A stretch of DNA of 64,000 nt from Hydrogenophilales bacterium (GTDB lineage: Bacteria; Pseudomonadota; Gammaproteobacteria; Burkholderiales; Thiobacillaceae): NCBI GenBank assembly GCA_016719465.1, contig JADJYY010000017.1, positions 14,077-78,076 of the forward strand. The letters run 5' to 3'. Each line of letters begins with the position of its first letter. The first letter of the stretch is position 1. A program made the translations under genes and the position numbers. Of this stretch, positions 7,296 to 17,188 are shown piece after piece. The notes under the pieces were generated by a model that did no database searches, was not told the DNA's origin, and saw only the letters and a program-made list of their open reading frames with translations.

Positions 7296-8249
7296 ATGCA
7301 ATTCAAGGACTACTACCAGACCCTGGGGGTGGCCCGCGACGCGACGGCGGAGGAGATCAAGAAGGCCTTCCGCAAGCTCGCGCGCAAGTACCACCCGGAC
7401 GTCTCCAAGGAGGCGGATGCCGAGTTGCGCATGAAGGAGGTCAACGAGGCCCACGCCGTGCTTTCGGACCCGGAGAAGCGCGCCGCCTACGACCAGTTGG
7501 GCGCGAGCTTCCGGCCCGGCCAGGATTTCCGGCCGCCGCCGGACTGGGATGCGGGCTTCGAATTCTCCGGCGGCGGCTTCGCGCCGGGGGAAGCCGCCGA
7601 CTTCAGCGACTTCTTCGCCGAACTGTTCGGCCGCATGGGCGGCGGCCATCCCCACGGCGGCCAGCACGGCGGACATTTCCAGGCCCGGGGCGAGGACCAC
7701 CACGCCAAGGTGCTGCTGGACCTGGAGGATGCGTTCCACGGCGCCACGCGCCAGGTTTCCCTGCGGGTGCCCCAGGTGGACGCCCAGGGACGGGTGCAAT
7801 TGCTGACCCGCACTCTCAACGTGAAGATTCCCAAGGGCGTGCGCGAGGGCCAGGTGATCCGCCTGGCCGGGCAGGGGGCGCCGGGCATGGGGGGCGCCGC
7901 CGCCGGCGACCTGTTGCTGGAGGTCCATTTCCGCCCCCACCCGCGCTTGCGCGCGGAGGGGCGCGACCTGCGTCTCGACCTGCCGGTGGCGCCATGGGAA
8001 GCGGCCCTGGGCGCCGTGGTCGCGGTGGATCTGCCGGAAGGCGGCGTCAAGGTGCGCATTCCGGAGGGCGCCCGGAGCGGCCGGCAACTGCGCGTGCGCG
8101 GCAAGGGCATCCCCGGCGATCCGCCCGGCGACCTGCTGCTGGACATCCAGGTGGTCCTGCCGCCCGCCGATACCCCGAAGGCGCGGGAACTGTACGAAAC
8201 CATGGCGCGGGAACTGGCCTTCGACCCGCGCCGCGAAGGGAGGGCCTGA
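7296..8249 (+). CDS. cbpA: DnaJ-class co-chaperone CbpA
   Basis: A 317-residue type II (zinc-less) J-protein that would stimulate DnaK. The J domain is residues 1-70 with HPD in KYHPDVSK. A Gly/Phe-rich linker (GFEFSGGGFAPGEAADFSDFF) follows, then two C-terminal substrate-binding beta domains (VLLDLEDAFHGATRQVSLRV and DLPVAPWEAALGAVVAVDL). There is no CxxCxGxG zinc repeat, which separates it from the true dnaJ at 40816. The gene for its partner CbpM starts three bases after the stop, as in E. coli cbpAM. Confidence 0.94.
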   Translation: MQFKDYYQTLGVARDATAEEIKKAFRKLARKYHPDVSKEADAELRMKEVNEAHAVLSDPEKRAAYDQLGASFRPGQDFRPPPDWDAGFEFSGGGFAPGEAADFSDFFAELFGRMGGGHPHGGQHGGHFQARGEDHHAKVLLDLEDAFHGATRQVSLRVPQVDAQGRVQLLTRTLNVKIPKGVREGQVIRLAGQGAPGMGGAAAGDLLLEVHFRPHPRLRAEGRDLRLDLPVAPWEAALGAVVAVDLPEGGVKVRIPEGARSGRQLRVRGKGIPGDPPGDLLLDIQVVLPPADTPKARELYETMARELAFDPRREGRA

Positions 8250-8252
8250 GCC

Positions 8253-8564
8253 ATGCGCGATGACCATGACATCCTGATCGGCAGCCTGATGGAGGATTCC
8301 TGGCTGACCCTGGAACAGGTGGCCGCCGCCTGCGTGGTGGAGCCCGACTGGCTGCTGCGCCACATCGAGGAGGGCCTGTTCCCCCATGCCGAGAGCGTGG
8401 CCGGCATCTGGCGCTTCTCCGGCGTCAGCCTGCTGCGGGCCCGGCGCATGCGCCAGCTGGAACGGGACTTCGACGCGGTGCCGGAACTCGCGGCGCTGGT
8501 GGCCGATCTGCTGGAGGAAATGGACGACCTGCGCGCGCGGCTACGTGGCGCGGGACTGGTTTGA
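8253..8564 (+). CDS. cbpM: Chaperone modulator CbpM
   Basis: A 103-residue MerR-like helix-turn-helix protein. In E. coli, CbpM binds the J domain of CbpA and blocks its co-chaperone activity. Here WLTLEQVAAACVVEPDWLLR and IEEGLFPHAE are the MerR_2-type helices, and the C terminus (LVADLLEEMDDLRARLR) is a coiled helix typical of the family. Its position directly behind cbpA supports the call. No DNA-binding role is implied. Confidence 0.88.
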   Translation: MRDDHDILIGSLMEDSWLTLEQVAAACVVEPDWLLRHIEEGLFPHAESVAGIWRFSGVSLLRARRMRQLERDFDAVPELAALVADLLEEMDDLRARLRGAGLV

Positions 8565-8589
8565 AATAAGGAAAACCGCCGAGGAAAAC

Positions 8590-10020
<1,431 letters not shown>

Positions 10021-10040
10021 TCGAGAGAAATGAACCATGG

Positions 10041-10130
10041 CGCCTCCCTCCCCACCCCATCCCTCCCCGCAAGCGGGGAGGGCGCGAACACCTCCCCCGC
10101 TCGCGGGGGAGGTCGGGAGGGGGAGGGCGG
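10041..10130. repeat. Paired GC-rich palindromic repeats (family A)
   Basis: Two hairpins lie side by side between the two protease genes: CCCTCCCCGCAAGCGGGGAGGG at about 10057-10082 and CCTCCCCCGCTCGCGGGGGAGG at about 10092-10115, with extra C-rich and G-rich flanks that pair across the whole unit. They resemble the repeat at 132-166. They could end transcription of the first protease gene or be mobile non-autonomous repeats. Confidence 0.75.
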
Positions 10131-10220
10131 TGGCTTCGGTCCGCCATAGAGCAGAACCCGATAGTCTTTGACCATCCCTCATTCCCGACAAACCCGCCAC
10201 ACGGCATTCAAGGAACCATC

Positions 10221-11342
<1,122 letters not shown>

Positions 11343-11471
11343 GGTCGCCTTATCGGGCAGCGGGAGAGACGGGTGGCCTGCGACAAAATGCCGCACAGCC
11401 GGGGTTCGGCCAAGAATTAGCATCGCCTTATGTTCCCGGTCGATCCGGGGGATTGATTCCTGGCGGTACCC

Positions 11472-11831
11472 ATGGCGGTGTTCAACAAGTGGCGTGGTTC
11501 TACCCTGGCGGCGGGGGCGCTGGGCATGGGGCTGGGGGCCCTGCTCCTGGTGCTCCTGGATAGCGGTCGACTGGCGGCGCTCCGTTCGGCCGACAGGCAA
11601 CCCGGCCTGGCTCTCGCCAAGGCCCTGCAACTCACCGACCCGGCCCTGTTCACCGAGGCGCGCTATGCCCGGCACCTGAGCCAGGCGGATCGCCACGCGG
11701 CCTTTCAGGACCACCCCCTGGCCCTGGAGCATTTCCCCGCCGGCTCCATGGTGCCGCCGCCGATCAGCGCGCCTCAAGTCAACGGTCCTCAAGCCACCAC
11801 GCCTCAAGCCGACCATGAACGCCTGGATTGA
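11472..11831 (+). CDS. Small membrane-anchored protein, first gene of the NosL/ABC operon
   Basis: A 119-residue protein with one N-terminal hydrophobic segment (TLAAGALGMGLGALLLVLLD) and a soluble, presumably periplasmic tail ending in a Pro/Thr/Gln-rich stretch. It has no cysteine. I do not recognise the family. It overlaps the permease gene by 17 bases, so it is almost certainly translated from the same message. A role as an accessory or anchor protein for the transporter is a guess from position only. Confidence 0.6.
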   Translation: MAVFNKWRGSTLAAGALGMGLGALLLVLLDSGRLAALRSADRQPGLALAKALQLTDPALFTEARYARHLSQADRHAAFQDHPLALEHFPAGSMVPPPISAPQVNGPQATTPQADHERLD

Positions 11832-12951
11832 ACGGCAACGGGGCCTGATCGACTTCACCGTCGCCAACCTGGCGCGGCGCAAGGGGCGCAATCTGGGCCT
11901 GTTCCTGGCCTATGCCCTGCTGGTCTTCCTGCTCGCGTCGGTGGTCCTGTTTGGCGACGGGCTGCGCCGGGAGGCGCGCCTGCTGCTCGCCGACGCCCCG
12001 GAACTGGTGGTGCAGCGGCTCACCGCCGGCCGCCACGATCTGGCGCCGGAGGCATGGCTGGAGCAGCTTCGCGGTCTGCGCGGCGTTGGCGCGGTTTCCG
12101 GGCGGCTGTGGGGTTACCACTTCGATCCCACGGTGGCCGCCAATCTCACCGTGCAGGTGCCCGCCATCGATCCCCCCCCGCCGGGGCGCGTCCTGCTGGG
12201 CGCGGCGCTGGCCCGCGCCAGGGGCCTGGCAGCCGGCGATGTGCTGTCCCTGCGCGATCACGCCGGAAAGCCTTATGCCTTTACCGTCGGAGGCATGCTG
12301 GATGCCCGCTCCGAACTGGTTTCCGCCGACCTGATGCTGGTCAACGAAGCCGATTTCCGCGCCTTCTTCGGCATCGAGCCCGGCCGTTACACCGACCTGA
12401 CCCTGGCCGTGGCCAACCCGAGGGAAGTGCGCAAGGTGGCGGAAAAGGTGCTGGCGCGCCTGCCCGCCGCCCGGGTGCTGACCCGGGAGGAAACGCGGCG
12501 CACCTACGAAGCGGTCTTCAACTGGCGCCAGGGCCTGCTGCTCACCTTCCTCGCCACCGTCCTGGCGGCCTTCGCCCTGCTGGCCTGGGACAAGGCTTCC
12601 GGCCTTTCCGCCGAGGAGCGGCGGGAGATCGGCATCCTCAAGGCGGTGGGCTGGGATACCGGCGACGTGCTCAAGATGAAGCTGTGGGAAGGCGCCTTGC
12701 TGTCGATCACGGCCTTCCTGGCGGGCTACGTGCTGGCCTGGCTGCATGTGTTCTACTGGGGCGCGCCCCTGTTCGCGCCAGTGCTCAAGGGCTGGTCGGT
12801 GCTCTACCCGAGTTTCGCCCTGGCGCCCCGGGTGGACCTGGAGCAACTGGCCACCCTGGCATTCCTGACCGTGCTGCCCTATGTCGCCGCCACCGTGGTG
12901 CCGGTCTGGCGCGCGGCGACCCTGGACCCCGACGAGGTAATCCGAGAATGA
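11815..12951 (+). CDS. FtsX/LolCE-type ABC transporter permease
   Basis: A 378-residue permease of the MacB/FtsX/LolC class. It has one N-terminal transmembrane helix (LGLFLAYALLVFLLASVVLF), a long periplasmic domain (about 55-235), then three C-terminal helices starting with LLTFLATVLAAFALLAW. The cytoplasmic loop EERREIGILKAVGWDTGDVL is the classic FtsX coupling-helix segment that docks on the ATPase. The stop codon overlaps the start of the ATPase gene (ATGA). Such transporters act by mechanotransmission rather than classical transport. Its substrate is unknown, but NosL-like partners in the operon point to copper or cuproprotein maturation. Confidence 0.88.
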   Translation: MNAWIERQRGLIDFTVANLARRKGRNLGLFLAYALLVFLLASVVLFGDGLRREARLLLADAPELVVQRLTAGRHDLAPEAWLEQLRGLRGVGAVSGRLWGYHFDPTVAANLTVQVPAIDPPPPGRVLLGAALARARGLAAGDVLSLRDHAGKPYAFTVGGMLDARSELVSADLMLVNEADFRAFFGIEPGRYTDLTLAVANPREVRKVAEKVLARLPAARVLTREETRRTYEAVFNWRQGLLLTFLATVLAAFALLAWDKASGLSAEERREIGILKAVGWDTGDVLKMKLWEGALLSITAFLAGYVLAWLHVFYWGAPLFAPVLKGWSVLYPSFALAPRVDLEQLATLAFLTVLPYVAATVVPVWRAATLDPDEVIRE

Positions 12952-13655
12952 TCGAGCTCCTCGCCGTCAGCAAGGTTTACAACGCCGGCCAGCCCAACGA
13001 GTTCAGCGCCGTCCGGGCGGTCGACCTGGTCATCGAACCCGGCCGGGTGACCGCCCTGAGCGGGCCCAGCGGTTCCGGCAAGACCACGCTGCTGTCCCTG
13101 ATCGGCGGCCTCACCCGGCCCAGCGCCGGGCGGGTGCGCCTGAACGGCCGCGACATTTCCGCCCTGTCGGAGCGCTTCCTCACCGAACTGCGCCGCGCCA
13201 GCTTCGGCTTCGTGTTCCAGCAATTCCAGTTGATCCGGGGGCTTTCCGTGCTGGAAAACGTCATGCTGCCGGCGCTGCCGACGGGCCGACCCCATCGTCT
13301 GACGCGGGCCCGGGCCCTCGATCTGCTGGCGCATCTGGGCCTGGCGGCGCGGGCCGATACCCGGGCCCAGTGGTTGTCCGGCGGCGAGGCCCAGCGGGTG
13401 GCCATCGCCCGCGCCCTGATCAACGATCCCGGGGTCATCATCGCCGACGAGCCGACTTCCCACCTGGACAGCGCACTGTCACGGCAGATCCTGGCCATAC
13501 TCGGCGAACTGCGCGGGCAGGGGCGTACCCTCATCCTATCCAGCCACGATCCCCTCGTTTTCGAATCCGGCCTGGTGGAGCGGATCGTGGAGGTCCGGGA
13601 CGGACGGGTGGTGGGGGCGGAAAGTGAAAAGGAAAAAATGAAGGATGGCGCGTGA
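12948..13655 (+). CDS. LolD/MacB-type ABC transporter ATPase
   Basis: A 235-residue ATPase that would pair with the FtsX-type permease encoded just before it. Walker A is GPSGSGKTTLL near residue 40, the Q-loop is FVFQQFQLI, the signature motif is LSGGEAQRVAIARAL, Walker B is VIIADEPTSHLD, and the switch His is in SSHDPLV. These match the LolD/MacB branch. The 5' end overlaps the permease stop by four bases and its 3' end overlaps the next GTG start, so three genes are translationally coupled. Confidence 0.93.
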   Translation: MIELLAVSKVYNAGQPNEFSAVRAVDLVIEPGRVTALSGPSGSGKTTLLSLIGGLTRPSAGRVRLNGRDISALSERFLTELRRASFGFVFQQFQLIRGLSVLENVMLPALPTGRPHRLTRARALDLLAHLGLAARADTRAQWLSGGEAQRVAIARALINDPGVIIADEPTSHLDSALSRQILAILGELRGQGRTLILSSHDPLVFESGLVERIVEVRDGRVVGAESEKEKMKDGA

Positions 13656-14644
13656 TCTTCCAGCCCGCCGCCCTCGCCCTGCTGTTCGCCGCCAGCCTCA
13701 ATGCCCTGCTGCTGGGCGGGGCCGGCGTCTTCGCCCTCCACCTGTTGCGGTACTGGAATCCGGCCAGCGGCGGCGAGCGGCAGATCGCCCTGGAGCGGCG
13801 CACCTGGCTGGTCTCCACCCTGGTGGGGCTGGCTCTGCTGGTCAGCCTGCCGGCCCTGGCCCTGTTCGCGCGGACCGCCGATGCCATGGCCCCCTTCTTC
13901 ACCGGCGCCATGTGCGCCGTGGGCAGCCTGCAGGCCAACGCCTGGGGCCTGCCCGCCCTGCTGGCGCAACTGCTCCTGTTCTTCCTGGCGGCCGCCTGGC
14001 TGATCATCAACCATCTCGACCAGTTGGGCTGGGATACGCCGCTGATCCGGCGCAAATACCTGCTGCTGCTGATCTTGGCGCCCCTGGCCGTGATTCAGGC
14101 CGGGCTGCTCTGGCTGTACTTTCTGAACCTGAATCCGGAGGTGATCACCTCCTGCTGCGGCAGCCTGTTCGGGCCGGAGTCGGGCGGGGTGGCCTCCGAC
14201 CTGGCGGCGCTGCCGGTGGACGGGTCCAGGCCCCTGTTCTTCGCGGCATTGCTGGCGACCCTGGCCACGGGCGGGTTCTTCCTGGCCACGGGCCGTCTCG
14301 GCACCCTGTTCGGCGTGCTGTCCGGCATCCAGTTCCTGGTGGCGATCGCCGCCGTGGTGGCCTTCATCGCCCCCTACATCTACGAGCAGCCCAATCACCA
14401 TTGCCCCTTCTGCCTGCTGCAGGCGGAACATGGCTACGCGGGCTGGCTGCTGTACCCGCCCCTGTTTCTGGGCACGGCGGCCGGCATCGGCGTCGGCCTG
14501 GCCACCTCGGCGCGTGGCAAGGAAAGCCTGGCGGAGACCGCGCCGCGCGTGGCGCGGGGCTTGGCGCGGCTGGCGCTGGCCGGTCTGGGTGGTTTCGGCC
14601 TGGCGGCGGTGGTTTACATCGCCCGTTCCAACTTGGTGCTGTGA
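13652..14644 (+). CDS. Polytopic membrane protein with conserved-looking cysteine motifs, NosL/ABC operon
   Basis: A 330-residue protein with about eight or nine transmembrane segments, started at GTG overlapping the ATPase stop. Three cysteine sites stand out: GAMCAVGS near residue 90, TSCCGSLFG near 170 and HHCPFCLLQAEH near 250. The last is a CxxC flanked by histidines. Such groups could bind copper or carry out thiol exchange at the membrane surface. I do not recognise the family. It lies between the ABC ATPase and the TlpA gene with seven bases to the latter, so it belongs to the same system. Confidence 0.7.
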   Translation: MIFQPAALALLFAASLNALLLGGAGVFALHLLRYWNPASGGERQIALERRTWLVSTLVGLALLVSLPALALFARTADAMAPFFTGAMCAVGSLQANAWGLPALLAQLLLFFLAAAWLIINHLDQLGWDTPLIRRKYLLLLILAPLAVIQAGLLWLYFLNLNPEVITSCCGSLFGPESGGVASDLAALPVDGSRPLFFAALLATLATGGFFLATGRLGTLFGVLSGIQFLVAIAAVVAFIAPYIYEQPNHHCPFCLLQAEHGYAGWLLYPPLFLGTAAGIGVGLATSARGKESLAETAPRVARGLARLALAGLGGFGLAAVVYIARSNLVL

Positions 14645-14651
14645 GGTGACC

Positions 14652-15170
14652 ATGGCCATTCCGGAAACGGTCCTGGGGTTCTCTGGCGGTGGGGTGAATG
14701 GGTGTGGCGGCGTGGCGCCGGCGCGGCGACCGGCGGTCCCCACCGAAAACGGCCAGCCCGCCCCGGCGTTCCAGGCCGAGACCCTGGCCGGCGCGCGGCT
14801 GGACGTGCCCGCCGATTACGCCGGCAAGGTGCTGGCCGTGCGTTTCTGGGCCGACTGGTGCCCCTATTGCCGCCAGGAGATGGCCGAGTTGCAGCCCCTC
14901 TATGGGCGCCTGCGCGGGCGCGGCCTGGAAATCCTGGCGGTGAACGTGGCCCAGGATCGGGATACGGTGAGCCGCTTCGTCACGCCCCTGGGCATCGGCT
15001 ATCCGGTCCTGCTCGATCCGGAAGGGGTGGTCGCGCGCGGTTATGGGGTCAAGGCCTTGCCGGTGACCTGGCTGGTGGACCGGCGCGGCGTGGTGCGCGG
15101 CAAGATCGTCGGCGAGGCCACGCCGGAAGTGTTCGCGGCGAAGGTGACGGAGTTGCTGGATGAACGCTGA
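14652..15170 (+). CDS. TlpA-like thioredoxin-fold protein
   Basis: A 172-residue thiol-disulfide protein of the TlpA/ResA group. The redox motif is FWADWCPYCRQEMAEL (WCPYC) near residue 75, and the cis-proline loop is in VKALPVTWLVDRRG near 140. TlpA proteins usually work in the periplasm reducing cysteines of cuproproteins or cytochromes. No signal peptide is visible: the start used (GAGGTG five bases before ATG) leads to a glycine-rich stretch (GFSGGGVNGCGGVAP). Either it is exported differently or the true N terminus is damaged. The gene overlaps the next by 11 bases. Confidence 0.82.
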   Translation: MAIPETVLGFSGGGVNGCGGVAPARRPAVPTENGQPAPAFQAETLAGARLDVPADYAGKVLAVRFWADWCPYCRQEMAELQPLYGRLRGRGLEILAVNVAQDRDTVSRFVTPLGIGYPVLLDPEGVVARGYGVKALPVTWLVDRRGVVRGKIVGEATPEVFAAKVTELLDER

Positions 15171-15936
15171 GCCGACCCTGGTCCTGGCCTTTCTCGCCGG
15201 CCTGGCCGGCGCCGGCCATTGCTGGACCATGTGCGGCGGTATCGCGGGCGGGGCGTTCCTGGCCTGCGCCGGACCCTCGCGTCGGGCCTGGCCCCATCTG
15301 GGCTACCACGCCGGGCGGATCCTCGCCTACACCCTGCTGGGCGGGCTCGCCGCCGGCATCGGCCAGGCCATCGTGCTGACCGGCGGGGTGGGTCGCGTCC
15401 AGGGGGGGCTGTATGTCGTCGCCGGGGTGCTGATGGTGTGGGCGGGGTTGAGGGTGATGGGCTTTCTCCCTCTCCCGCGGGCGGGAGAGGGCTGGGGTGA
15501 GGGGGACGAAAACGAAAACGCAAACCCTCGCAATCTGTCCGGCACCCTCACCCCCATCCCCTCTGATGAAACCTCCAGCCAATCGACCAGGCGGGCGGGC
15601 GGCGCCCGCCAAGCCGCCGCTTATCCCGCCTGCGGGAGAGGGGGAAAGAACTGGCCACTCGCCGGTTTTTTCAACGGCCTGATGCCCTGCGCCCTGGTGT
15701 TTTCCCTCACCCTCAAAGCCGCCACCGCGCCCTCCATCTTCCACGGCGCGGGCTGGCTGTTCGCCTTTGGCCTGGGCACGGTTCCGGCCATGCTGCTGGT
15801 GAGCGTCCTGGCCCACTGGCTGGGCGGCCAGTCCCGCCTCTGGCTGCGCCGGGGCGCCGGGCTGCTGGTCGTGGTCCTCGGGCTGCAGGCGGTGTTGGCC
15901 GGGGCCGAGTTTTTCCGCGTCATGCTGTACTTGTGA
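15160..15936 (+). CDS. DsbD_2/SafE-type membrane protein carrying an in-frame repeat insertion
   Basis: A 258-residue membrane protein with about six transmembrane helices. The N-terminal GAGHCWTMCGGI matches the GHCxxMCGG signature of the DsbD_2 (sulfite exporter TauE/SafE-like) family, and GFFNGLMPCALVFSLTLKAA carries the second conserved cysteine. Such proteins pass electrons or handle metal and thiol chemistry across the inner membrane. Residues about 103-162 are unlike the family: they are encoded by palindromic repeat DNA (about 15464-15646) inserted in frame into a loop between helices. The gene overlaps tlpA. Confidence 0.83.
   Translation: MNAEPTLVLAFLAGLAGAGHCWTMCGGIAGGAFLACAGPSRRAWPHLGYHAGRILAYTLLGGLAAGIGQAIVLTGGVGRVQGGLYVVAGVLMVWAGLRVMGFLPLPRAGEGWGEGDENENANPRNLSGTLTPIPSDETSSQSTRRAGGARQAAAYPACGRGGKNWPLAGFFNGLMPCALVFSLTLKAATAPSIFHGAGWLFAFGLGTVPAMLLVSVLAHWLGGQSRLWLRRGAGLLVVVLGLQAVLAGAEFFRVMLYL
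15464..15646. repeat. Palindromic repeat element inserted within a coding gene
   Basis: CTCCCTCTCCCGCGGGCGGG followed by AGAGGGCTGGGGTGAGGG forms the left hairpin, and CACCCTCACCCCCATCCCCT with the CCGCCTGCGGGAGAGGGGG right hairpin forms the mirrored end. The two ends are inverted copies flanking about 100 bases of AT-richer filler, the look of a small non-autonomous mobile repeat. It keeps the reading frame of the surrounding SafE-like gene. Confidence 0.8.
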
Positions 15937-15985
15937 GAACAAGCGCGGGCAGGACGTTTTTTCCAACAGAACCAAGGAGAGTTCC

Positions 15986-16588
15986 ATGCAACGCCGTGAA
16001 ATGTTCAAGCTACCCCTGATCGCCGCCGCCACCCTGGCCATTCCCGCCGCGCGGGCCGCCGACAGGTGCGAGACCGATGGCACCCCGCTGCAATTCGTGC
16101 CCAAGACCCCCAAGGATGCCTCGCCCCTGGAAAACGAGCTGAAGAAATATCCCAAGTGTCCCTATTGCGGCATGGACCGGACCCAGTACCACCATGCCCG
16201 TCATCTGGTGCACTACGCCGACGACCTGGTGGACGGCACCTGTTCCATCCACTGCCTGGCGATTTCCCTGGCCATCAACCTGGACCGGGAGCCCAAGGCC
16301 ATCTACGCGCCGGACAACGCCAGCGCCGAGGCGGTGAAGCCCCTGGTCAACGTGGACCAGGCCACCTACCTGATCGGGGGGAAACTGCCGGGGGTGATGA
16401 CCCATCGCAGCAAGGTGTCCTTCGCCGGCAAGGAGGCGGCCATGGCGGCCAAGGAGAAGCACAACGGCGAGATCGGCGATTTTGCCGCCGCCCTGAGCGC
16501 CAGCTACGCCGACCTGGCCAAGGACACGCTGATGATCCGCAGGAAGCGGGAGGAACGGCGCCAGCACATGCAGAAGAAGAGCGGCTGA
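15986..16588 (+). CDS. NosL-like periplasmic protein, long subtype
   Basis: A 200-residue exported protein (signal MQRREMFKLPLIAAATLAIP, cleavage after ARA). It carries KCPYCGMDR near residue 60 and GTCSIHCLA near 85. The C-x-x-C-G-M motif is the hallmark of NosL, a Cu(I) chaperone for nitrous oxide reductase. The extra CSIHC and the His-rich QYHHARHLVHY make it a distinct subtype. No lipobox is present, unlike classical NosL lipoproteins. A good ribosome binding site (AAGGAGA) precedes the ATG. Its stop overlaps the next NosL start. Confidence 0.8.
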   Translation: MQRREMFKLPLIAAATLAIPAARAADRCETDGTPLQFVPKTPKDASPLENELKKYPKCPYCGMDRTQYHHARHLVHYADDLVDGTCSIHCLAISLAINLDREPKAIYAPDNASAEAVKPLVNVDQATYLIGGKLPGVMTHRSKVSFAGKEAAMAAKEKHNGEIGDFAAALSASYADLAKDTLMIRRKREERRQHMQKKSG

Positions 16589-17073
16589 TGCGCAGGCGAC
16601 TGGTCCTTGCCGCCTTCCTGGCCCTGGCCCTGCCGGCCGGGGCCGGGGAGCCGGCTTTCCCGAAGCCCGCGCCCCGGGACCTGTGCCCGGTGTGCGGCAT
16701 GGTGGTAGGCAAGTACCCGGCCTGGATCGCCACGGTGGTGTACAAGGACGGCCATGCCCACCACTTCGACGGCGCCAAGGACCTGTTCAAGTACCTGTTC
16801 GATGTACCCCGTTATGCCCGAGGCCACCGGGCCGAGGACATCGCGCGCATCGGCGTCACCGAGTATTACGAACTCAAGCGCATCGACGCCCGCCAGGCCT
16901 GGTTCGTGATCGGTTCCGAGGTAACGGGCCCCATGGGCCACGAACTGATACCCCTGGCCAGCCGGGCCGACGCCGAGGAGTTCCTGCGCGATCATCAGGG
17001 GCGGCGCATCCTGCGCTTCAACGAGGTGGGAAAGGAAATCCCGGCCAAGCTTGACGCCGGGCGTTTCGATTGA
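16588..17073 (+). CDS. NosL-family copper chaperone-like protein
   Basis: A 161-residue exported protein with signal MRRRLVLAAFLALALPAGA. LCPVCGMVVGKYPAWIATVV and HHFDGAKDLFKYLF are the classical NosL pattern: Cys-x-x-Cys-Gly-Met plus the DG-x-KD-x-FKY block. NosL binds Cu(I) and donates it to NosZ. It lacks an obvious lipobox. No nosZ, nosDFY or cytochrome oxidase gene is in the window, so the client is unknown. It is the last gene of the tightly packed operon. Confidence 0.88.
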   Translation: MRRRLVLAAFLALALPAGAGEPAFPKPAPRDLCPVCGMVVGKYPAWIATVVYKDGHAHHFDGAKDLFKYLFDVPRYARGHRAEDIARIGVTEYYELKRIDARQAWFVIGSEVTGPMGHELIPLASRADAEEFLRDHQGRRILRFNEVGKEIPAKLDAGRFD

Positions 17074-17188
17074 CCGGATTCGGGTCCGCGCGGGCGTGGC
17101 CCGCGGTGCCGGATTTCCCGGTCCGCTTGCGTCTCGCATACCATTCGCCATCCCGACTCGTCTCCGGGCGGTTCACCCGCCCGTCCCC

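Noticed and set aside
11472..17073. Calling the NosL operon a nitrous oxide reductase (nos) cluster.
   Set aside because: There is no nosZ, nosD, nosR or ABC-2 nosY; two NosL-like genes alone do not show N2O respiration.
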